Of a stretch of DNA of 64,000 nt, positions 43,642 to 54,882 are shown piece after piece. The translations under genes were made by a program, and so were the position numbers. Origin of the DNA: Chromera velia (taxonomy: Eukaryota > Sar > Chromeraceae); assembly GCA_018398765.1 (NCBI GenBank), contig JAHBMJ010005802.1, forward strand, positions 1 through 64,000. Reading direction: 5' to 3'. Within the stretch, counting starts at the first letter, position 1. Each line of letters starts with the position of its first letter. Below the pieces are notes generated by a model. The model did not search any database and had not been told where the DNA came from. It saw only the letters and a program-made list of their open reading frames with translations.

Positions 43642-46600
43642 TCCTTCTTTCTTCCTTCCTTCCTTTCTTCCTTTCTTTCTTTCTTTTTGCAACTGTGTCC
43701 TGCCCTTTTTACAGATCGTGTCGTCCCTCGTGGGTGTAAGCGAAAATGGGTCAACGAGTCCCCCTTTCCTTTTCGGTTGACTACCTTTTCGAAGGATGTC
43801 TGGGTACTTGTCCCCCCCATCCACATTCATGTGTTGGCTCAGTCGTTTCTTTTGTGTCCCCTGCTCGCTTTCACTCTTCACTCCCTGCTAGCTCGGCCTT
43901 CTGGCTGCTCTCTTCTGGTTGGGTTCTCTCTCTTTCTTGTCTGCCAGCATAAGTAGGTAACTACTTTGACGGACCATTCCTTTCTCTTGCTTTGGGATTT
44001 TTTTTCCTGGAAAAGACACTCGAATGGTGAACGAAAAAGTCTGCTTGACGCAATTTTAATCAGGGGGTGTGAAACGATACCTCTCGATCTCTTGCTGTCT
44101 ACATATGTGGTGTCGCTCCTTTCTTGTTTGCAGGTGGCTGGTTCTCGGAACCCTGAAGGAAGGGAATGCCGATCTCGCCCTCTCGAACCACAGAGGCCTG
44201 CAGTCGTCGGGTCGTCAGAAGAGAGGAAAGAGTCAGTCAGTCGGTCAGATTTCTATCGAGAGAGGGAAGGAAGAACACGTTGCGTGAGTGAGTCAGGGAG
44301 AACGCGTGAGTGAAAAAAAGAATGCCATATTGGTTGACAGCATCTGTCATTCTCTTCAATCAATGGAAGAGATTCTGTAATATTCAAGTCGAGTCAAGTC
44401 TCCATCTATGTACTTCACCTCTGTCACACACACGAAGAGAAGGAAAGGTAAACGTGGGTTCAACTCTTTATACACCTGCCCTTTGCCCTGAATCAGGCAA
44501 AGGGATGATGGCTGCGTTGGCAGCAGCGGCAGCAGCGGGGGGGGTCGAGGGTCCCCTTGCGTCGGGAGGGGGCGGGGAGGGCCTGCATGCCGGGGCCCTT
44601 GCAGGCTCTGGTGGTGTGGGCTTCAGCGGTGGGCCCTCGTTGCCTTTCGGGGCCCCTGCAAATGTCTCTTTGGCAGGGTGGCCTTATGGGAGGGGTCCCT
44701 CTTCGGAGCTCTTCCCGCCCTCTTCTGTGCTTCCTCATTCGGGAAGAGAGACGGGAGGAGGGGGGGCGGGGTCTGATGCGGAGGGACGCAGAGGTCAGCA
44801 GGATGAGGTGAGTTGGAAGAGCTGGGAGGGATGGAAGGAGAGTCTGACTGGTTGAGGGATTTGTGGAAATACTTTTCTCCTTCTCTTTCTTCCTGTGCAT
44901 GGCGGTAGAAAGAAGTCAAAGACGCTTTGTGCAACTGAATTGTAATCCCTTTTGGTTGATGCGCCCTGCACCAGGAAATCAATCCAAAGGCCACACCCAA
45001 AATGGGGCGGAGAGGGGAGAGGAGAAAAAGCCGTGGAGTCAGAAAAGGAAGGGGAAGGGATACAGGAGCAGGCATCGTTGGTTTACAAGGAAGAAAGGGA
45101 GCGCATTAGGAAGGGGAGGTGTGGGAAGCGTGTCTCTTTCTGCGTCCCCCCTGTCTGTGTACGCATGTCTCTATGCGTGTGAGATTGCGCTGCATGATTT
45201 TCTTCTGATACAAATCCGAATCGTCCCTCTCAAGTGCTGATCCTTTTTTTGCCCGTTGTGCCACTTCAGGAGGGCCTCCCGATACGTTCAAGTGTCCAGA
45301 GGGAAAAAAATAAAATAACCCGACTGTTGATGGATCTATCGATGGCCGGGTCACTAGACAATTGCACTGTTTGGGCAATTAATTCATCTGTTTTCAAGTT
45401 GAGTGTCTCCGGCTCTCTCTCACGAGGGGGGCCCGTGCCTAGCTGCCTGCCTCTGTGCCTGCTTGCTTCCTGACTGCCTGCAGGCCTCCGTGGGCCCTCT
45501 GTCGGCATGGGCGCACCAGAAGACGCTCTGGGGCAGGGCGCCTCTCTGTGTGTTGTCGAGAGCTTTCTCCGAGAAGCGGGGGGCCCTCTGGCTGCAGACT
45601 TTGTGGAGGGCGTTGTGAGGGTGGGTCGGTGCGTGCATGCATGGGTCTGTCTGCATCCCGTCGGTTGGGGTCTGCATCTGAGGGAGTGAGTGGGTTAGTG
45701 CAGTTCGAGGAAAAAACAAAAGGAGGGCATCGTTTCGAAGGTTCCTGGTATGCCTCTCCAAGTGAAATGAATTGCCTCCACATTCAGTTTGCAAAATGAA
45801 TTTTGGGATCGAAGTCTTTGGACGGAATGTGGTTTCATACTCAGATGACAGAAAGCACTCCTGTCTCGAACCTGAGGACTTTGTTGGCAGACATGGGGGG
45901 GGGGCTTCGTTCAATAAGAGAATGACGTCGTTGCTTCGATCAGTTTCTCAAAAATACCTGGTTACTTTCTCCTGGCTCCAGTGGTCTGCTCTTTCGCTGT
46001 GTGTTTGTTGACTTCGTTCTTTAACTTCAGGACTGATTCATTTCTTTGCCGGGCCTGTTTCTTTTTCTGCTTTTTCTTTTTCTGTTTGGAGGGGCAGGAG
46101 GATACTCATTCAGGTTTGTGCTCATGGGGGTCTTTCTTTTCACCTGGAGAAGGAAACTAGACTCCTGCGATCTCATCACGTGTCAAAATATATCTTTGTG
46201 AATATTCCTGCTTACACCCGTCTGCTTGTGTCTTTCTCGCTTTCTGTTGTGCTTGTCCCGTCAGTCCCTTCGGAAGGTTGTGACAGGAACGGGGGGGAAC
46301 GGAAAGAACGGAACAGGGGATGGGTGCCAGCTGAAAGAGCAGGGGGACGTCTGTGGGGACAGGGAGAGAAATGGGGACACGGCTGTGAGATGGGCGAGGT
46401 TCCGGCAGGCAGCGACGGCGGTGCGCTTGTACAGAGGTCAGCGAGTCTTTCTGTGTATTTTTGCCGATACATACTTTTTTGCCATGTGGGTGTGCGTGTA
46501 ATTGAGGGGGTGGGCAAAAGGGCTTCGTTGTCTCTCTGCTATGATATTGTGTAGGCTTTAGCTTGCTTGCTGTTGCCTCGACTCGTCGTCTTTGTGTTTC

Positions 46601-47349
46601 CTTTTTTCCCTGTCGCTGTGGGTTGCTATATGCGACAAGGCTGACTCTATTCCGGTGCCTCTTTGAATATTGCTTCGCGTATCTGTATGCATATCTGATA
46701 CATGACTGTATGTGCATGTGCAGGCGTTGCGTCGCGTGGGTTCGCGCTTTTTGAGAGTTGTCTGAGGGACATTAGAGGCAGAGAGGGAACGAGACGAGAA
46801 GAGAATGAACACGAGAGAGGGACAGGCACAGGAGGGAAACACAGAACAGTATCTCAAACAGAGGGAGCGTCTGCCTCCGGAGTATCAGGATCTTTCACGG
46901 ATGCAAACGGGCGCTTCTCGAGGTCATCAGACAGCGAGATCCCCCTGAATTCACTCCTCGACGCTCTGGAGAGGCGGAATACCGAAGAACCGGGAGTGTT
47001 GCCACCTTTGTCTGTACTGCGGGAATGTCTTATGGTTCTGACAGTTTCCGCAAAGCGCCGACAACCGCAGCAACAAGGCGGGACAAGCACGGGCTTCATT
47101 GTGCAGACGGACTCTTCCTCACCGACGGGGGCCCAAGTTCGGACAGGTGCGCCGGGGCCCCTCGTCGGGTCCGGCGGCGGGCCGAGTGTGGGAGTAGCTG
47201 AGGATGGAGAAGCCCCCGTCTCCGTCCAAACCTTCTTGAGGGCCCTGCTGGGAGCTTCGAGGGCTGCAGGTGAAAGGTGGTTGAGGGGTCCTGCCGTCAG
47301 TAGTGAGGGCATGCGAACCCAAAATGTGGTAACAGACATTCACAACTGA
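41233..47349 (+). CDS. TPGS1: Tubulin polyglutamylase complex subunit 1-like protein, 10 exons
   Basis: Model: 41233-41341, 41613-41703, 42474-42666, 43227-43345, 44134-44210, 44497-44850, 44975-45118, 45484-45620, 46265-46436 and 46724-47349. This joins in phase to 673 residues with a stop at 47347. The N-terminus carries a Dpy-30/RII-alpha-type dimerisation motif formed across exons 1-3: DEYLASHNIPSLLKEALSDI then LEARPENPERYLLAFF. It is very like the LRAALLKVLEARPEEP start of animal TPGS1. Exons 4-5 add GRALACRYHAVETLL and FDDALFEAFRWLVLG, matching the next TPGS1 helices. TPGS1 scaffolds the TTLL1 complex that adds glutamate chains to axonemal tubulin (family knowledge). Low-complexity Gly/Ser/Gln inserts make it longer than the animal protein. 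The exon 6 donor (44850, or a better-looking GTGAGT after 44807) is the weakest junction. An N gap lies in intron 2. Confidence 0.6.
42085..42388. other. Assembly gap (304 N) within TPGS1-like intron 2
   Basis: Flanked by a C14 run on the left and a C9 run on the right, so a poly-C tract probably stopped sequencing. Exons 2 and 3 join in phase without it, so a missing exon is not required. Confidence 0.99.
43506..43690. repeat. (CT)n and (CTTT)n repeats in TPGS1-like intron 4
   Basis: CT run grading into CTTT and CTTC units. The Ser/Phe and Lys/Glu frames here are repeat translations. Confidence 0.9.
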
Positions 47350-47486
47350 TTGATTAATGCAATATCCTTGATTCGTGATAGTCATAAACCACTTTTGTTG
47401 GCCTCACTCAGTAAATGTGATATTTCGACGCAGGTTTGTGTGTGTCTGTGTGTCTGTCTCAAGTTGTGTGCGTTTGTTTATGTATG

Positions 47487-47554
<68 letters not shown>

Positions 47555-47815
47555 TGTGTGTGATCTCAGAACTTTAAATCGTTGTTAAATTTACGGTTAA
47601 AATCAATGAAAAGTCTTTCTTAGTCTTTGTTTGCTGGCAAGAGCTGATTGAAAGTCCCCTGAAGGTCCCTATGGGGTCATATGTAGGCCCTGATTACTAC
47701 AGTGATTAGGGACTTGATAAACTAGTTATATCTATCAGTTTCAACCAGTTTTGAGTTTGTAGCCTATGCATGTTTAAGCCTATAGTTTTAATTTAAATAT
47801 AGTAAGTTATTGAAT
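47350..47815. other. 3' flank with CT and GT microsatellites, then AT-rich sequence
   Basis: A (CT)n run at about 47490-47520 is followed directly by (GT)n to about 47562. GC content drops beyond that. No gene. Confidence 0.6.
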
Positions 47816-48657
47816 ATGTCCCTATCGCATTTGGGAGTAATTGGGACAATTGGAATGCCCAATTGGGAATTTGGAATCCCAAATTCCCAATACTTCCCAA
47901 TTTAGAGCAATTTGGAAACATTTTTTTCTATGTGAAAAACTTAGTGTACAAAGCTCTATTTTTGTGCATAAACATTTTAAAACTCAAAGATTTCAAGTTT
48001 GAATATCAATTGGCTTGACATAAACATTAAACCTTAAAAAAATACAATTAGAAATTTGGATTTCCAATTGGAAATCCAATTTTCCAATTAGAAATCACAT
48101 ACGTTTTGAATTGGGAAATGACTTGGATAAGTTGGATTCCAATTGGAAATCCAATTTCCAATTGTTTTTTTCTTCTTTAATTTATTGTATAAAATAAAAC
48201 AATGTTTACACAACGGTTTAACACTATTTGATTAGTTTCTGGGCATTACAAAAAGTTCGTAATTTAACAAAGATGTTGATATAAAAAAAATCTGTTTCCA
48301 ATTGGTTCCAATTGGATTCCAATTAGAAAATTTCCAATTCAAAACGTATCTGATTTCCAATTGGAAACTTGGATTTCCAATTGGAAATCCAATTTTCCAT
48401 TGAAATTTCCAATTGTATCTTTTAAAGGTTTAATGTCTAGTTTAATGTTTATGTAAAGCTAATTGATGTTCAGACCTGAAATCTTTGAGTTTTAAAATGT
48501 TTATACACAAAAATAAAGTTTTGTACACTAAGTTTTTCACATAGAAAAAAATGTTTCCAAATTGCTCCGAATTGGGAATTTCATTCCGAATTTGGGATTC
48601 CAAGTTCCCAATTGGGCATTCCAATTGTCCCGATTACTCCTAAATACGATAGGGCAT
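47816..48657. repeat. 842-bp foldback element with about 360-bp arms
   Basis: The left arm (about 47816-48175) and right arm (about 48280-48657) are imperfect reverse complements along almost their whole length. The outer ends share CCCTATCG, GGGACAATTGGAATGCCCAA and TTTTAAAACTCAAAGATTTC (or complement). A spacer of about 100 bp separates them. Within each arm AATTGGAAATCCAATT-type palindromes recur, so there are hairpins within the hairpin. Non-coding. The target duplication is unclear (perhaps ATG). Confidence 0.85.
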
Positions 48658-49929
48658 GTATTTTAAAATAGATATATTAATTTTTAAGTATTTAAGTAAT
48701 AAATTTTAATATTAAAAATCTTACGTTCTATAGCCTATGGTTGTACACTGAAAAAAAAAAATTATACCTTTTTAATGTGAGTATCCAACCGTAATTTCAA
48801 CGTAAAACTAGACACTGGTATAAAAGCTTAGTCTGGTTGTCAGACTAAGTACCGTCGTCAGTCCTAGCTTTAGTCCTGTAGGCCCAACCAGGTTAATTAA
48901 GTTCTGTAACAAATGCAGCTTGAAAAGTTGAAATGCTTCTTTTTTTGTTTTTCATTCAGAGGCCAGTTCATTGGCAGACGTTGCCCGTCTCCCCACAATT
49001 TCTTATATACAATGCAAAATGTACGAAAAAAGCACTGCACGCTTTCCATGCAATGCCCAATTGAGCTACGAGAAAGAAAAAACACATCAATTCAAGGATT
49101 TAAAAGTTAAAACACAATGACATCAACATCAAGGCAAATCATGCCGCAAATGATCACCGGCCCGGGCCGGGTACATGCGGGATAAAGAAAAAATATGCAA
49201 TACGACACATGAAATCAGTATGATACACGACCTGCGACGCACACAAATCTCTTCAACACCCCCACACTCCAAATCACTACGTGCCGACCCTTCTCAAAAG
49301 CGTGTAAAAGCATGACTCAGTGACACGCTGACTGGCAAATCACAACTTTGCAGATCTCACATCGCGTGTTCCCTCCTCTTTTACAATGTCATATCGGAAC
49401 CAGCTGCAAAATCAAAACGCAGCTTCACTGTGTGCTCGTCCCAATTCGTTTATCGATCAATTCAAAATAAAGACCCACAAGCTAAATGCTGAAATTGGAG
49501 AGAACGCCAAGCCCCCCATGCATCTTTTGAAGTTCTCGGCGGAAAGACTGAAGTTAAATCCGTGAAAGCTTATACAAGGAGCTTCAATGCCGGCTTTGGA
49601 AAAGATGAACCACCGCACGACAAAATTGGTGGACGACTCTCTCTCATTCATTCCCCACCCCCCTCTACTCTACTGGTCTTCATGTGTGAGGTTTTGACTT
49701 CCTTTTCTTCGAGGGAATGTTGTGCTAGCTTTCTTCCTTTGACAACTGCACGCTGGTCTTCCGAACTGAAAACGGAGCGGTCGAAATGCGGCAACACCTC
49801 GTTGAAAAAACAAAACCATGCAAAATGCCAGACCCCCCACACCCACTCTGCCTCCCCGGGCCGTTCACCCCTTCCAATCCCGATCCAGCAGTGTTGCCCG
49901 TTCGGGACTTCTGCACCGCCCTCCTGTCC
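48658..49929. other. AT-rich then mixed intergenic sequence
   Basis: No coding exon is supported. Frames at 49562-50005 (plus) and 49457-49842 (minus) have no recognisable domain. The TLDc gene ends at 49930. Confidence 0.5.
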
Positions 49930-51196
49930 TCACGCAGCGCTCCCTCGGGGCACTCGCGAGCTGCTTGCTTCGCAGGCAGAGGCATTCCTACTTGTCCGAG
50001 CCTGAAATTGAGGACTGGAACTCATACGTCCATACACCTCCAGCTGCTGCACCTTGAAGTCGTAACCGGGAAGGTCTGCAGACTCTTTTGGGGTGACTTT
50101 GGAGTATGATGAGGAAATGTGCCGGCCTTTCCGATATCTGCTCTCCAACTGTTCGGCGCCTCTCACTGTAAGGATCCCCTCGTGAAGGTTCAGAAATCTG
50201 AGGTAAGACTCAGTCTCCGAGTATTCGGAATGACAGATGAATCGCCTTCCAAACCCAGCCCCGTGTCTGGAAATGACAGGGCCAGTGAGGCACTTGCGTC
50301 GCGACTCTTCGGGTTTGAAGAGCGCTGGCTGTTTGTCCTTCTCGAACGCGAACAACGGGACTCAGGGTCGTCAACAAGTCCCAAACCACCTCGATTCCAT
50401 GACACTGAGGTGTATCCACCCGAAAGCCAAGCCCCGTCCATTCCAATGGTCAGTGTCGGCCCTTTGTCATCGCACAGTTCATGGAAGACCTTCGGATGCC
50501 ACCCATCCTCAGACGCCCTGTACAGTAGCTTCCAGCCAGAGCCAAACCACTCAACGAGCTGTCTGGCTTCGTCCTCTTTGACTGTCTTGCTGTCGTGGAA
50601 GTCTGGCGTGATCGGAATGACAGTGGCAACTCGGAACTGTGCCATGGTGTCGTTGAACTCTTTGGCCTTCTGCTCAATTTTCTTCTGGCAGGGAGGAGGG
50701 ACCTCTCACTCACGGTGGTCTCCTCAGTCTCGTACAGGGCTTTCTGCAGAACATTCAGATTGGATTTGTAGACCGCGAGGGTCTGCTCTGCCCCGTCTCC
50801 ACTCGCGCCCATCTGCTCAAGAAAGGAGACGGCTTGAAGCACCTGCTCGTGGAGCTTCCGCATGTCTCCCCACTCATTCACTTCCCAAACGCGAATATAA
50901 TCGTTGGGCAAGCTCTCGAGCGCAGAAGCAAACTCTGGCATGAGGGTCCATGTCTTGAGAAAGTCCTGCAGTGCCACCTTACATGGCTCAGACTTGACTG
51001 AAGGCTCAAACACTGGGGTCTGCCCCGTGGAGGGCGCCCATGTGAAGTGATAGTTAAACGTGGTGATGTATTTTGTCTGTTCGATTCTCGAGATGATCTG
51101 GAGGTTTCTGTCACAAACCTCCCGGAGTTCTTTCAGCGACTCCATGATCTCGTCAAGTGCTGGACTCACAAAGGACTGCGGAAAGGTGCCCTGCAA
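49930..51196 (-). CDS. TLDc-domain protein with coiled coil, tiny introns, 5' end unresolved
   Basis: Exons 51196(or upstream)-50714, 50684-50390 and 50360-49930 join in phase, giving about 400 residues from the first resolved exon. That exon is mainly helical (DEIMESLKELREVCDRNLQI, LNVLQKALYETEETT). The second exon continues the helix (KKIEQKAKEFNDTMAQF) and starts the TLDc domain with WKLLYRASEDGWHPKVFHEL, CDDKGPTLTIGMDG and GGYTSVSWN. The third completes it with PLFAFEKDKQPALF, HGAGFG, SSSYSKV and GYDFKVQQLEVYG. TLDc proteins occur in oxidation-resistance and V-ATPase-associated factors (family knowledge); the role here is unknown. The two introns are each 29 nt (50713-50685 and 50389-50361). 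The 51196 codon is TTG next to an acceptor-like TTTTGCAG, so a further 5' exon is likely, perhaps near 51200-51360 where MKALKWVRRLIMGLK is encoded. Confidence 0.7.
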
Positions 51197-51861
51197 AATC
51201 AGACTGAGCGAAGGCCTCGGAGACGACTCAACTGAGTTTCTGCTCTCGCAAAAGGAGGAACGACCACTAGCTGCGGAAACTTGGGGCCGGGTCCAGACTC
51301 AAGCCTGAGAGGCAACTTCAGACCCATGATCAAACGACGAACCCACTTCAATGCCTTCATGCCGAGCGATTAGCCACGCATGCAGATTTGCGCTGCATGT
51401 TTCCGAGTTATGGCCTCCCATGCATTGGCTAGCTCGGAATAGCTCTCGATGCATGGGGGTAGCCTTTGCCAAGGGAAGAAGCTAGATGTTATGAAGGTTT
51501 TGCACCGCCTCTCATCTCTCCCTTTTAATTGTTTTTCTATCGTGCCGTTGAAGCGACGAGTGATAAACCGCGCATTGAAAGTGATTAATAAGCTTGCTGC
51601 TAGATACTGCTAGAATCGAGACTAACAAGAAAAAATAGAACTTTCTAATAAACTAGCTAGGTTAGATCGATCGCTCTCCATCGCTGACATATGGGGACGC
51701 AACATACATAACAAAACCCTCAATCATCTTAAATTAATTTAATAGCATGACTCCTAGCAACCTCAATCATCTTCTAGCATGCTCTCACTCACTAGCAAAA
51801 TCTGACGTTCTCAGATGTATGCATAGTCTCAATCAATCAATAGTCGGGGTCAATCCTATAG
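51197..51861. other. Intergenic or 5' region of the TLDc gene
   Basis: May contain the missing first exon of the TLDc gene (51200-51360). Beyond 51500 it is AT-leaning with repeated AATCATCTTA/CTAGCA words. No other gene. Confidence 0.4.
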
Positions 51862-52133
51862 TGCGAAAGGGTTGGCGCTACCACCGGGCGGGTGCACTCA
51901 CCTTTCCAAACATCTGCCGCCCTCACTCGCAGGAGTCTGGCGGGGCTACGGCATGCCGTTGAGGTACCAGGGCTACGATCTGTATATGTAGAAGCGAATT
52001 CATTAAATCAAACAGCATGTATGCATTAAAAAGATACAGATTGAACAAAGACACCAAAGAACAATAAGAGTCGGAAGAAGACAACAGAGCCGGACTGACA
52101 GTTCCTTACGTGTCTTATATAAATCAGAAGGGG

Positions 52134-52720
52134 TGATATGGATTTGAGGTACCACCCTGGTTTATATAGAAAATTACATATAAAAACCGGTATATATGAG
52201 TCAGTATCGACAAGTGTAATGCTTCCAAATATGTTTTGCAATTTTGTTTCCTCACAGGCCCTAATCCATGCAAAACTTTGCATAAAATATTCACAAACGC
52301 GTCAAAAACGTCACAAAACATACCAAAATTACTTAAAAACTCAAAAAATCATTTTTTCAACGCGTTGTGTCAATCTTAACACGCCCTACTAAAATTAACG
52401 TGAAAATTTTGAGCTTTTGAAAGCGGGGAGGGGGGGTGGGGGATTCCTCCTCCCCGACCCCCCCCTGTGTTTTGAGTTTCTTTGTTCTAAACATTCCGAA
52501 ACCCCTCTTTTAATAATATTTCATCCAATATGCATACAATTTTATAAGTAACTCATTAATAAAAAATACCATACAAAAGGATGGTAGTGAAAGGATCAAA
52601 GTGACCTGAGATGAAGTTCAGACACTTAGAGGCATTAAATTTGTCGATACTGACTCATATATACCGGTTTTTATATGTAATTTTCTATATAAACCAGGGT
52701 GGTACCTCAAATCCATATCA
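52134..52720. mobile_element. Foldback MITE with about 83-bp perfect TIRs, nested in an LTR
   Basis: The ends TGATATGGATTTGAGG... and its complement match for over 80 bp nearly without mismatch (left 52134-52230, right about 52625-52720). It sits inside the left LTR of the 51862-54882 element. The right LTR lacks it and shows the empty site near 54838-54845, so the boundaries are supported by comparison. A possible 5-bp duplication AGAAG flanks it. The interior is AT-rich with a G-rich and C-rich patch at 52420-52470 and no gene. Confidence 0.85.
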
Positions 52721-54546
52721 GGCAAGAAGAGGCCAAGGCTATCACCCTAGACTAGCCAACCTCTTTGTTGGTGCTCCGTCAGCGGGCGAAAATCGTCTGT
52801 CGATTGGACTCTTCAGAGACGGGTTGCTTAGACTGAGTATGAGCTGTGGGAAGTAAGAGGTGTCGAGATCGCAGGACAGCAGTGAGTTACTGTACAAGTA
52901 GACTACAGAAAGATTTGGACAGGTCATGCTTGCATGGCAGGCGCAGTTGGAAGAGAACTGATAGAGTTCGAGATGTTTAATATCTTTTCTGGTTGTTCTT
53001 TCCTGCGCTGCTCCTCCCTTGCGGAATGGTTCTTTTCTTTTGATATCCGGAGGACTCAGATGTAATCCTTGCAGACCTAGTTACGTTACGGTACTGTAGA
53101 TGACCGAGAAATTCTCTGGCAGATGGCAGGAGTCAGAGTCTTGCCCATACTCCATATTCCACCCTGGTTGTAGACGGTAAGACCGGATATTGAGCGACAT
53201 GTCCCAGAGCGACAGCATACACAACAGCAGTAGGCGCGAGCAGAAAGAAGTAAGCTTGAGTCCCACCAGAAGGCAGCTGGCAAGTGCTGAAAGGGGGTTG
53301 ATTCCCAGAAAGAGGGGAAAGAGTCAACATCGGGTGAGTTTATAACGGAAAAAAGAAGAAAGAGAAAGAGAAAGTGAAAGAGAAAGTGAAAGCAAAGGTT
53401 AGAACAACTGCTATTTGACTTAGAGAAGCCCGTACCAGAAGCCAGTGAAAGTAGTGAGAAGCAAAAAGAGAGGAGAAGGCCGGAAGGCAAGAGATGGAGA
53501 CAGTACAAGAAGGATAAGAAGTGTGGGGGACAGAGATCAGAAGACAGTCAGTCTGAAATGATAAAGTGGACGAATGAAGCATAGAGAAATGGACAGAGAC
53601 GGAGATGAGGGAAGAGAGGGCAAGGGAGTAGAAGAATGAGAGCAGAAGCAGTGAGCAGTCGCAGTGGGTCAGAAAGTTCTTTAATTGAAGAGCCTTTCTC
53701 AAAGCCTTTCCAGATGATATCAGAACTTGAAGAAGCCTCTAGGAAAAGAAACCGCAGCAATGGCAGTGTAACAGTTCCTGAGCAAGAGATAGCAAGAGGT
53801 GGCAAGGCAAGGGGGGAGCGTGAAGCACCCTTCCGTCTTTTCCACTGAACAATTTGAAAGATAAGAAGGAACCGAAAGAGGAGAAGAGAGAAAAGATGCT
53901 CTGGACATTCAGGCCTAAGACTTTGAGGTGAAGGGAGAGAGTCTTGGAAGCAAATCGACCAGAGAGTGGAGCGTTTCGATCGCAGTGTGTATGATCAAAC
54001 TCTTCGTGAACCTATGAGAGATAGCAGCTCAACAAGCGACTCCCTTCCTCACAGTGACGGACGGGAAAGAGGCAGACTCGTCCAGGCATCGGGCAAAGGG
54101 GGGGGAGCAGCAGCCTCTCCAGGCAGCAGCAAGGTCGCCCGACGCTCTGGCAGAGTGGGAAGGGACTTTGAGAGAAAGAAATGAGGAGATAAGGGGTGTA
54201 GACGTCTCCTCCTGGGAAATCAAATTTGAATAAGACTTTGAAGGCGTTGAGGGAGCGAAGACCGGCCGCAGATTGAAGAGATAAAAGAAAACTTTAAGAG
54301 GGGAGGGTGAAAGGGAATTGAAAGAAGGAATTATAAGGGAAAAAAAGAAAAGAAATAATCAGATGATCAAAATGACTTACATAAAAAAGAGAAGCAGTGA
54401 TATAAGCATCGGTAAGAAGACTCACTGACAAAAAAGTATAAAGAATCAGGGGTGCACTGCAAAAGACTTGAATGAAGAAAGTGAGGGGAGGAAGCGAGAA
54501 GAAGTGAAAGCTTATGACAGCTCGTGAGCTCGTCGGATGAGGGGTG

Positions 54547-54882
54547 TGTGAAAGGGTTGGCGCTGCTACCGGGTGGGCGTGCCTACTGGCACCTTTCCAA
54601 ACATCTGCCGCCCTCACTCGCAGGAGTCTGGCGGGGCCACTGCATGCCGTTGAGGTACTGGGCTAGGTATCGGGGCCACGATCTATCTATGTGGAAGCGA
54701 ATTCATTGAATCAAACGACATGTATGCATTAAAGAGATACAGATTAAACAAAGACACGGTCTTAGACACTAAACAACAATAAGAGTTGGAAGAAGACAAC
54801 AGAGCCGGACTGACAGTTCCTTACGTGTCTTGTGTGAATAAAAGGCCAAGGCTATCACCCTAGACTAGCCAACCTCTTTGTT
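54547..54882 (+). repeat. Right LTR of the non-autonomous element
   Basis: Matches 51862-52133 plus 52728-52766 with small indels and scattered substitutions. Confidence 0.8.

Larger units (their letters stand above)
51862..54882 (+). mobile_element. Non-autonomous LTR retrotransposon (LARD/TRIM-like), nested insertion
   Basis: The left LTR (51862 to about 52766, interrupted by a foldback MITE) and the right LTR (about 54547-54882) share about 330 bp, starting TG[C/T]GAAAGGGTTGGCGCT and ending CTAGCCAACCTCTTTGTT. A primer-binding-like TGGTGCTCCGTC follows the left LTR directly, and a purine-rich stretch precedes the right LTR, which gives plus orientation. The 1.8-kb interior has no gag, integrase or reverse-transcriptase motif, only short frames with Ser/Arg-rich products. 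Flanks TATAG and TATAA suggest a 5-bp target duplication with one difference. It is older than the copia element, judging by the more diverged LTRs. Confidence 0.75.

Noticed and set aside
50119-50943. 274-codon plus frame
   Set aside because: Antisense to the TLDc gene, which carries recognisable motifs on the minus strand.
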